From: a bacterium
Lineage (GTDB): Bacteria > Hydrogenedentota > Hydrogenedentia > Hydrogenedentiales > SLHB01
Assembly: GCA_024231375.1 (NCBI GenBank)
Contig: JAAEQP010001467.1
Span: forward strand, 1 to 10,044
Direction: 5' to 3'
DNA length: 10,044 nt
This document shows positions 1 to 6,348 of this stretch, one piece after another. How positions within the stretch are numbered: position 1 is the first letter of the stretch; each line of letters begins with the position of its first letter. The translations under genes and the position numbers were made by a program. The notes below the pieces were generated by a model, which searched no databases, was not told where the DNA came from, and saw only the letters and a program-made list of their open reading frames with translations.

Positions 1-1175
1 ATGCGGGCGTAGGACAGGGCTTCCATGAACTTCTCTTCGTCCCACCCGTTGTCGGGTTTCATGAAAGTATCCTGCGCTTCTTTCAGAGTCGGGACCGACC
101 GCGTGAACTTGCCGATCACGCCTTGGGCTTCGGGACTGATGCAGTGCCGCATGAAGCGCCACGCCGCTTCCTTGTGCTCGCTCTTGTCGAAGAGGCACAG
201 GGCGTCCCACGTGACACGCGTGTGCCGCTCGCCCGCGGGACCCTCGGGGATGTGGACGACGTCGAAATCGATGCCTGCGGTGATAAGGCCTGGGCTGTTC
301 CAGGGCCCGCTGACGGTCATGCCGATACGGCCCGTCATAAACATGGCCAGTTCCTGCATGCCGGGCACTTCCTGAACCGAAGGAGACACGTGATAGGAGA
401 ACCGCAGATCCTGGAAGAACTTCGTTGCGGCCAGGGCTTCGGGTCCGGTAAAGGCCCAATCCGTGCAGGAATCGTCGAGGTAGTCGGCCCCGAACCCCCA
501 GGTCCAGGGCAAGAAGTAGACCCAACTTGGCAGGCTGAATCCGAAGGTGTCGAGGCGTCCGTCACCGTTGGTGTCCCGTGTGAGTTCTTTGCCCTTGGCG
601 ATGAATTCGTCGAACGTCCAGTCGTCTTCGGGCGGCTCGACTCCCAGGTCGTTGAACATCTTGCGGTTGTAATAGACGAGAACGTTACCGCCGAACACCG
701 GCACGCCACGGATCCGGCCTTTGTAGAGGAAGCTCTCGGCGGCCGTGGGCCAGAAGGCCGTATCCCAATCCACGGGAGCATCGGGACCGCGGGCCCAGTC
801 AGTCAGGTCGGCGAACTTGCCATAGTTCGCGTACCCCGGGAACGGTTCGTCCTGAATGAGCATGACGTCGGGGGCGCTGTCGGCTGCAAGCAGCAACTGG
901 ATCTTGTCTTCGTAGTTGGAGGGTATGTACTCGAGCTTCACATGGACATCGGGATTCTTAGCGTGAAACTGGTCGGCGATCTCGCGCCACATGGCCCATT
1001 CTTCGTAGCTACCCCAGAAGGAGAAGGAGATCTCGGCGACGCCGGGTCCGTCGGCGCCTTCCGGCATGGGGCGGAAGATGGTCATCACGACGACGACGCA
1101 GACAACCAGCGCGAAGACGATTTTCGTAGCGGACACGCTCAAGCGGGCAGCCCTCTTCCGGCGGTTCGCAAACAC
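1..1175 (-). CDS. Extracellular solute-binding protein, family 1 (sugar ABC transporter type), 3' end outside window
   Basis: Probably the periplasmic or membrane-anchored ligand-binding component of a carbohydrate ABC importer. About 391 residues are read without interruption down to base 1, so only a short C-terminal piece should be missing if it has the usual 410-440 residue length. The N-terminus is basic (NRRKRAAR) followed by a hydrophobic run (KIVFALVVCVVVVM). The mature part starts with the family-typical EISFSFWGS and contains DVMLIQDEPFPGYAN, GVPVFGGNVLVYYNRKMFND, DTNGDGRLDTFGFSLP, GRIGMTVSGPW and a late KEAAWRFM segment, all typical of family 1 (MalE/UgpB-like) binding proteins. 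I chose the GTG at 1175, the first possible start after an in-frame TGA; a TTG at 1142 preceded by GGAAGAGG is an alternative. It lies 36 bases after the HD-GYP gene on the same strand and may be co-transcribed. The substrate cannot be inferred. Confidence 0.85.
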   Translation of the reverse strand, partial: MFANRRKRAARLSVSATKIVFALVVCVVVVMTIFRPMPEGADGPGVAEISFSFWGSYEEWAMWREIADQFHAKNPDVHVKLEYIPSNYEDKIQLLLAADSAPDVMLIQDEPFPGYANYGKFADLTDWARGPDAPVDWDTAFWPTAAESFLYKGRIRGVPVFGGNVLVYYNRKMFNDLGVEPPEDDWTFDEFIAKGKELTRDTNGDGRLDTFGFSLPSWVYFLPWTWGFGADYLDDSCTDWAFTGPEALAATKFFQDLRFSYHVSPSVQEVPGMQELAMFMTGRIGMTVSGPWNSPGLITAGIDFDVVHIPEGPAGERHTRVTWDALCLFDKSEHKEAAWRFMRHCISPEAQGVIGKFTRSVPTLKEAQDTFMKPDNGWDEEKFMEALSYAR

Positions 1176-1211
1176 GCCCTGACTGTGTCAGCGGAATGCA
1201 CGCGGACCTGG

Positions 1212-3011
1212 TCACCCCTTCCCGGCTGGAGCGTCCGACTCATCCCCGTCGGACTCGTCCGAGTCAGGTTTGTGAAGTATACCAGAGATAGGCGCAGTCG
1301 CCGCAACCAGCTCACCGTAGTAGGCTTCGTTTTGCACACGGAGAAGCACGCGCCGGTGGCATACGGTGCACAGCATCTCGCTGCCGGCATCCGCCTGCTC
1401 GGGAATGGGGATATGGGTGCTGCAAAACGGGCAGACAATGCTCTTCGCGCCCTTGTGATACTCCTGAAGAATGGCGTCGATCTTGCCGTCCTTGTAGCAG
1501 CGGACCAAGGCGTCGACGATCTCGTGATCGAGCTGAGTGCCCTTCGCCTTGGTCATCTCCGAGATGGCAAACTCGGGATCGAGGCCCTTGCGGTACGGGC
1601 GGTTGCTCGTCATGGCGTCAAAGGTGTCGGCCACGGCGACCAAGCGGCCCTCGACGGGAATCTCGTCCCCGGTCAGGCCGAACGGATACCCCTTGCCGTC
1701 ATACCGCTCGTGGTGGTAGAGGGCGTAGGGGATCAGCGGCACCAAGACGGTCACGTCCTGCATGAGGCGGGCGCCCCGTTCGGGATGGATCTTCATCTTG
1801 GCGTATTCTTCGTCGGTGAGCCCAGAGGGCTTGCGCAGGATGGCGTCGTCGACGGCAATCTTGCCAACGTCGTGGAGCACGCCGCCCATCTCGCATTCTT
1901 CAAGCTTCTCCTCGGGCCACCCGAGTTCGCGCGCGATGGCCAGCGCGAAGTTGGTCACGCGCCATGTATGACCCACCGTATAGTGGTCCCGCATTTCGAT
2001 GGAGTTCGCCAGCACCGTCAGGGTGTCCTGGTATCCCTGTTCAATCCGCGCGAGATACTGCGCATTCTTGATGGCGATGGCGGCCGGGCCCGCAAGGGCG
2101 ACGAGTAGCTCCAGGTCGCCCTGGTCAAATGCGTTCGTCGTACCGCGCGTGTCGACATAGAGTACGCCCAGCGTTTCCTCCCGGTGGGCCAGAGGGACGC
2201 ACATGGCCGACGAAATGTTCTGGGAGATAATGCTGGCGCCCGCGTCGAACCGGGCGTCGTCGGTGGCGTCGGACGTCATCACGGCCTCGCCATGTGTGAA
2301 CGCGCGCGACACGATTGTGGAGCTGATCACGACCTCGCCATTTCCGGTGCCGGACTTCACGTGCTCGGTGACGAGGTCGCCGGTGTCTTCGTCGGCGAGC
2401 ATGATCACGCCATTGTGGGCGGGCACCAGACTGAACAGTTGATCCATCACGCGGCCGAAGAGCTTTTTCAGGTCGTGTTCGCTTGAGATGACCTGGTTGG
2501 CTTCGTAGACCGCGGTGAGCCGGGTCTGCGCGGCCCGGAGTTCTTCGGCACCCACCGTCTGCCGAGGCGCCTGGAAGAAGGTCTTGTAGACGTTCTCGGC
2601 CGAAGAGGCTTCCACCGTGCTGCTTTCGACGTTGCGGAAGCGGACCGCGCTGGAGGGGGCGGTGTCGGTCGGGGGTCCGAATTGCCCGGTATCGGGTAGA
2701 GGAGGCTGTTCGGCGACGGGCCTGTCGTTCTCATACCGGAGTTCGATCGTGCCGATGCGGATGGTGTCGTCCGCCGTCAAACGGTACTCCAGGACCTGCT
2801 GATCGCCGATGAATGTGCCGTTTCCGCTGCCCAAGTCGCGGATAATGGTACCCACAGTTGTTTGCTCGATGACAGCATGCTTGCGTGACACCTGCAAATC
2901 ATTAAGCTGGAGCAGGTTATCGGGGCTTCGACCTATGGAGAGGGTGCCATTGATGGGCACGCGCTCCCCTTGGCCCGGCCCCGACACAACCACGATGCGT
3001 TCAGAACTCAT
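1212..3011 (-). CDS. FHA-GAF-HD-GYP phosphodiesterase with C-terminal zinc ribbon
   Basis: Predicted soluble signalling enzyme of about 599 residues. Domains in order: an FHA phosphothreonine-binding domain (about 25-91, with GRS, SRKH and GSGNGTFI); a linker; a GAF sensor domain (about 161-321); an HD-GYP domain (about 325-510) with all hallmark motifs visible, namely YTVGHTWRV, HDVGK at 380-384, the HHERYDGKGYP block at 433-443 and VADTFDAMTSNRPYRKG; then a four-cysteine zinc-ribbon-like motif (CPFC at 527-530, CTVC at 548-551) and an acidic Ser/Asp tail. HD-GYP proteins with these residues normally hydrolyse cyclic di-GMP to GMP, so this copy is probably active. The start follows an AGGAAGG ribosome site, 8 bases from AGGA to this ATG; an ATG three bases earlier (3014) is nearly as good. 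It has no membrane segment. It is divergent from the polysaccharide operon, whose output it may modulate (inference). Confidence 0.93.
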   Translation of the reverse strand: MSSERIVVVSGPGQGERVPINGTLSIGRSPDNLLQLNDLQVSRKHAVIEQTTVGTIIRDLGSGNGTFIGDQQVLEYRLTADDTIRIGTIELRYENDRPVAEQPPLPDTGQFGPPTDTAPSSAVRFRNVESSTVEASSAENVYKTFFQAPRQTVGAEELRAAQTRLTAVYEANQVISSEHDLKKLFGRVMDQLFSLVPAHNGVIMLADEDTGDLVTEHVKSGTGNGEVVISSTIVSRAFTHGEAVMTSDATDDARFDAGASIISQNISSAMCVPLAHREETLGVLYVDTRGTTNAFDQGDLELLVALAGPAAIAIKNAQYLARIEQGYQDTLTVLANSIEMRDHYTVGHTWRVTNFALAIARELGWPEEKLEECEMGGVLHDVGKIAVDDAILRKPSGLTDEEYAKMKIHPERGARLMQDVTVLVPLIPYALYHHERYDGKGYPFGLTGDEIPVEGRLVAVADTFDAMTSNRPYRKGLDPEFAISEMTKAKGTQLDHEIVDALVRCYKDGKIDAILQEYHKGAKSIVCPFCSTHIPIPEQADAGSEMLCTVCHRRVLLRVQNEAYYGELVAATAPISGILHKPDSDESDGDESDAPAGKG

Positions 3012-3061
3012 CATGCCCTTCCTGGCATCCCGGTACAATCCGGGCTGGTAGATTGCACATC

Positions 3062-3091
3062 TTTATAACACAGGGCTGGATCCGGCCACAA
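3062..3091 (-). promoter_or_regulatory. Candidate leftward promoter for the HD-GYP gene
   Basis: On the minus strand, TTGTGG (3091-3086), an 18-base spacer and TATAAA (3067-3062) form a partial sigma-70-like promoter. Only the first three bases of the -35 box match consensus. Transcription would begin near 3055, giving a leader of about 45 bases ahead of the ATG at 3011. It is the best leftward candidate in the divergent gap, but weak. Confidence 0.35.
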
Positions 3092-3194
3092 GCCAGCAGG
3101 GCGACCCATGGACAGCCACCCGCGATCACACCCTGCAAACCACAACATTTGGTATGCGGAATACGACAAGGTCCCACAAATAGTAAATGATCGC

Positions 3195-3223
3195 TTGACA
3201 CGGATCGTCGCCTCCGATAGAAT
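3195..3223 (+). promoter_or_regulatory. Sigma-70-type promoter for the polysaccharide export operon
   Basis: A perfect -35 box TTGACA (3195-3200), an ideal 17-base spacer and TAGAAT (3218-3223, five of six matches to TATAAT) point right toward the four-gene operon. Transcription should start near 3230, leaving a leader of about 220 bases before the first ATG at 3452. The sequence just before the -35 box is A/T-rich (tagtaaatga). Such a good match in GC-rich DNA suggests substantial basal expression, with any control coming from repressors or from the leader. Confidence 0.72.
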
Positions 3224-3326
3224 GACCCTTAAGATTATGGTTCTCTATGTCTTGTCTAAGCGAGACGCGACGTTTCGGTACAGGGTTCAAGGATGGAGTG
3301 CCTTGGGTGACAGGTTCGTTTCCGCA

Positions 3327-3385
3327 GACGACTCGTGGCCGCCCGGTGAGTGACCGTGCCGTGGGGGAGGCGGGCCTGGGTCGTC
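3327..3385 (+). promoter_or_regulatory. Possible structured element in the operon leader
   Basis: GACGAC (3327-3332) can pair with GTCGTC (3380-3385), and inside it CCGCC (3339-3343) with GGCGG (3369-3373), separated by a symmetric six-by-six internal loop. This gives an imperfect hairpin in the long untranslated leader between the promoter and the ATPase gene. I do not recognise a known riboswitch family. The region is GC-rich, so chance pairing is a real alternative. Confidence 0.22.
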
Positions 3386-3451
3386 CGAATGTGATGCTGG
3401 GTAGGAGGGTTCGGTGGTACCGACTTGCCCTGCATTGAGAGAGTACGGGTA

Positions 3452-4513
3452 ATGGCGAACGACATGCGAAATGAGTCCCGCTCGGTCCTGGACTTTTTCG
3501 GACTTCGGGAGCACCCGTTCGCGGCGACGGCGGATCCTGCGTTTTTCTGCGCCACCCGCGAGCACAAGGAGTGCCTGTTCCGGCTGTGGAGCAGTGTGGA
3601 CGAACGGCACGGGATCGCGGCGGTGCTGGGCAGCTACGGCACCGGGAAGACGACGCTTCTGCGGAAGCTGCTGACGGGGATGCGCGGCCAGCCTGAACGG
3701 TATGTCGCCGCAGTCATTGCTTCTCCCATCCCATCCTGGACCAGTTTTTCACTGCTTGAGGCCATCGTCAACCAATTTGATCTCAAGCCCTCGACCCGCT
3801 CCTTCGTTGCCTACATGGAGTCGCTGTACCGCTATCTGCTCGAGCATCGCAACCGGATCACCACGCTGATAATCGATGACGCGCAGAACCTGAACAAGCG
3901 GGGCCAACTGGAGTTGTTGCGGTTGGCGCAGAACCTCGAGACACCCCAGTGCAAGCTGCTCAACCTCATCTGTTTCGCTCAGATGGAGTGGTTGCCCGTG
4001 CTCCGAGCAGCCCCCAACTTTGCCCAGCGAATCAATATGACGTTTACGCTCGGCGCGCTCAGCGAGGACGAGACACGCCGCCTCATAGAGTTCCGGCTGC
4101 GACAGGCGGGGTCCGGGACGCAAGGCCCTGTGTTCGAGAGCGATGCCATCAAGGTCATCCACGCATATGCCGAGGGGAGTCCGCGGGTCACCGTGACGCT
4201 CTGCCGAAACGCGCTGCTGCTGGCGGCGCAGGTGAAGAGCCGGCGTGTCGGACAAGCCGTGTTGCTTCACACGATCCAGAAGACCACCCTTCCCGACCCG
4301 GACAAGAGCGCCCGGGTCGCGGCGGTGCTCAGCGACGACAGCGACACCGCTCCGCCCGGCCTGGAGGAGGGCGCGGCCCTGAGCGAAGAGGAGACCGGGG
4401 CGCGTTTGATGACGCCGAGGCGGCTTAGGGACCAACGAGCAAACCGTCTGCTCCTGAAGGCAGCGCAGAACACTGCGCCGGGAGCAAGTGCCCCTCAGAG
4501 GCGAGTGGAGTAG
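3452..4513 (+). CDS. ExeA/GspA-like AAA+ ATPase
   Basis: A 353-residue cytoplasmic P-loop ATPase of the ExeA (type II secretion GspA) family, also found in exosortase/polysaccharide loci. The N-terminal signature DFFGLREHPF is typical. Walker A GSYGTGKTT is at residues 60-68, Walker B LIIDDAQNL at 139-147, followed by the family's usual leucine-rich segment, the QRI motif and an LSEDETRRLIEFRLRQAG sensor/lid block. GspA proteins in the family often add a membrane segment and a peptidoglycan-binding domain; neither is present here, and the C-terminus from about 285 is a low-complexity charged tail. The ATG at 3452 is preferred, with GAGAG about 9 bases upstream; an in-frame TTG at 3425 would add nine residues. 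First gene of the operon, 7 bases before the next. By family it probably drives assembly or regulation of the secretin encoded downstream (inference). Confidence 0.88.
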   Translation: MANDMRNESRSVLDFFGLREHPFAATADPAFFCATREHKECLFRLWSSVDERHGIAAVLGSYGTGKTTLLRKLLTGMRGQPERYVAAVIASPIPSWTSFSLLEAIVNQFDLKPSTRSFVAYMESLYRYLLEHRNRITTLIIDDAQNLNKRGQLELLRLAQNLETPQCKLLNLICFAQMEWLPVLRAAPNFAQRINMTFTLGALSEDETRRLIEFRLRQAGSGTQGPVFESDAIKVIHAYAEGSPRVTVTLCRNALLLAAQVKSRRVGQAVLLHTIQKTTLPDPDKSARVAAVLSDDSDTAPPGLEEGAALSEEETGARLMTPRRLRDQRANRLLLKAAQNTAPGASAPQRRVE

Positions 4514-4520
4514 GCAGGGA

Positions 4521-6347
4521 ATGACCGATTCGGGCGACCAGATCTTCGACGAACTTGACAAGCTTGCGGACCATTTCGCCGGCGGACTCGATGACGACGA
4601 GCGTCTGGATGACGGCGTTCCGGAGAAGCTGCGGAGCGCGGATCTGGGCTTCATTCAAATGAGCGGCGTCGCTCGGCCGGATGCGCCGGACGCGGACGAC
4701 GGTTCGGGCAAACCCGACACAGACACGTCACGACCGTTGAGTTTCTTTGAAGAAGGGGTCGCGGACGTCGATTCCCGGATGGCGCCGGACGCCCTTGAGT
4801 CGGGCTCCCGAGCGAATGACGAGATCGTCCCCGAGGAGGGTCTGAGCGACGCGCCTATCAAGGAACTGCGCGATATCATCGCGGAGTTGCGTGATGCGGC
4901 GTCGTCTGAGCCGGAGCCTGAAGCGCCACCGGAACCATGGGTGAGCGACGAGCCGCTCGTTGGCGCCGATGAAGACGCGGACGTGACTTCGGTGCCCGAG
5001 CCAGAGGGCACGTCTCCTGGCGATCTGCGTGAGGCCGAACGCCTCATGCAGGAATTGCAGGGCCAGATCGCCGCGCCGGATCCGAGTGAAGAGACGCAGG
5101 CCGAGGCGGAAGAATCCGAGCCCGCTGAGGAGTCCGAAGACGTAGCGCCCCAGGTAGAGCCGGAGGAGGCAACCGCCGAGAGGGGTGTGGACGAGGTGAC
5201 GGGCGCGGCAGCACTTCCGGACGAGCCCGATGAGCGTGTTGAAGAATCTGACGGCCTGGATGAAACCGTTGTTGACGATGCCGAGTTGGCCGCAGCGTTT
5301 GAGCCCGAGGCGGAGCAACCGGATGATCTCCCGCCCCCTGTGGTGGAGGATTCCTGGACCGCGAGCGACGCCCTAGTACCTACCGCGGACAGTCTCGCAT
5401 CGGAGACGACGACAGGGCATGGAGACGAAGAGTCTTTGTACGCCAAACCAAGCATACGACGAGGCCAGCGCAGGTCGGGCCTGAGACGGAAGGGACGGCG
5501 GAAGCTGCTGCGCCTGGTTGCCTTGGTGGTTGCCCTCGCGTGCGTAGGCAGTGGGGGGTACTTCGGGTGGCGCTGGGCCAAGGTCCAGTTCACGACGGCG
5601 GACCAGTTGTACGGCGACGCAGCGGCGCTGGCGAAGGCAGGAGACTACCGCGAGGCCGCGAACGCGTTCGCGGCATTCGCGTCCAGCCATCCGACCCATC
5701 CGCTCCGTCCCGAGGCTCAATTCATGGCGGCGCACTGCACTCAGGGGATCTCCCCGCCCTCGGACAGACAGGCCGGGGAAGCACTGGCGCAGTTCGAACA
5801 GTTCATTCAGGACAATCCCGAGGGTGACCCCGCAAAGCTTGCCAGGGCCCAGATCGTCATCGGGATGCTCCACTTCCGCCTGGGACGGATGGAGCAGGCG
5901 TTGGACATTCTCAGCGATCCCGAGCTCCTGGCACGCGACCCCAAATCGCGTTTGGCCGTGCTCCGGGCATGCGCGGGGGCCCAGGCGAAGCAGGGGCAGT
6001 TCGACGCGGCGGTCTCCTTGTACCGCGAGGCGATCGCCGAGCCGCTGAACCGTACGCCCGACAAGGACCACGCGGCGCTGGCTGAGCTTTACGAGACCTT
6101 GTCTCATCAGGCCGTTGGCCCGGACGAGCAGAGTCGATACCGCCAACTGGCGGGTGACGAATGGCGGGCGATCGCGACCGCTGCAATCGTGCGGCCCGCG
6201 GACAAGGACTACGCCCTCAGGCGCCTCGAAAAGCTTGCGGGCGAGGAGCCCGCGGCACCCGATGGTGCGGCGCCTCCGACGCCTGAGGCGTCCAGTCTTG
6301 AATCGGGATCGGCCGAAGCCGGCGGCACGGCAGAGGGACAGGAATAG
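4521..6347 (+). CDS. Single-pass membrane protein: acidic cytoplasmic tail plus periplasmic TPR domain
   Basis: A 608-residue protein with three parts. Residues 1 to about 315 are highly acidic and rich in Glu, Asp, Pro and Ala, probably disordered, with two short predicted helices (IKELRDIIAELRDAA and LREAERLMQELQGQI). A strongly basic stretch precedes one membrane helix at about 329-350; the basic side facing inward puts the acidic tail in the cytoplasm. From about 358 to 575 come TPR-like helical repeats, for example ADQLYGDAAALAKAGDYREA and RLAVLRACAGAQAKQGQFDA, which would lie in the periplasm, then an Ala/Glu/Pro-rich end. TPR proteins of this layout commonly act as scaffolds in secretion and exopolysaccharide systems. 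The ATG at 4521 has GGAG 10 bases upstream and AGGGA adjacent. It sits between the ATPase and the secretin, so a bridging role is plausible. I recognise no specific family and give no gene name. Confidence 0.85.
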   Translation: MTDSGDQIFDELDKLADHFAGGLDDDERLDDGVPEKLRSADLGFIQMSGVARPDAPDADDGSGKPDTDTSRPLSFFEEGVADVDSRMAPDALESGSRANDEIVPEEGLSDAPIKELRDIIAELRDAASSEPEPEAPPEPWVSDEPLVGADEDADVTSVPEPEGTSPGDLREAERLMQELQGQIAAPDPSEETQAEAEESEPAEESEDVAPQVEPEEATAERGVDEVTGAAALPDEPDERVEESDGLDETVVDDAELAAAFEPEAEQPDDLPPPVVEDSWTASDALVPTADSLASETTTGHGDEESLYAKPSIRRGQRRSGLRRKGRRKLLRLVALVVALACVGSGGYFGWRWAKVQFTTADQLYGDAAALAKAGDYREAANAFAAFASSHPTHPLRPEAQFMAAHCTQGISPPSDRQAGEALAQFEQFIQDNPEGDPAKLARAQIVIGMLHFRLGRMEQALDILSDPELLARDPKSRLAVLRACAGAQAKQGQFDAAVSLYREAIAEPLNRTPDKDHAALAELYETLSHQAVGPDEQSRYRQLAGDEWRAIATAAIVRPADKDYALRRLEKLAGEEPAAPDGAAPPTPEASSLESGSAEAGGTAEGQE

Positions 6348-6348
6348 C

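Larger units (their letters stand above)
3012..3451. other. Divergent intergenic regulatory region
   Basis: About 440 bases separate the leftward HD-GYP gene from the rightward ATPase gene. It is visibly richer in A and T than its flanks around 3040-3270. I see a strong rightward promoter at 3195-3223, a weaker leftward candidate at 3062-3091, a small hairpin (CCCGG, six-base loop, CCGGG) at 3029-3044 just upstream of the HD-GYP ribosome site, and a GC-rich leader in front of the ATPase. Short reading frames here (for example 3108-3353 and 3247-3438) lack ribosome sites and family resemblance and are not called as genes. Confidence 0.7.

Noticed and set aside
123..2108. Long plus-strand open frame of 661 codons opposite the solute-binding and HD-GYP genes
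   Set aside because: It lies antisense to two genes with clear family motifs, shows no recognisable domain itself, and is the expected by-product of GC-rich codon usage on the other strand.
3122..3194. Inverted arms GCGATCA (3122-3128) and TGATCGC (3188-3194), the second touching the -35 box
   Set aside because: Seven-base arms 59 bases apart can arise by chance in a region this size, and neither arm extends further; not enough to call an operator.
3108..3438. Short open frames in the divergent intergenic region
   Set aside because: No ribosome site, no family resemblance, and one overlaps the strong promoter; better explained as non-coding.
3230..3451. A c-di-GMP riboswitch in the operon leader, expected from the neighbouring HD-GYP gene
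   Set aside because: I could not find the conserved GEMM core sequence elements; the pairing I see does not resemble that fold.
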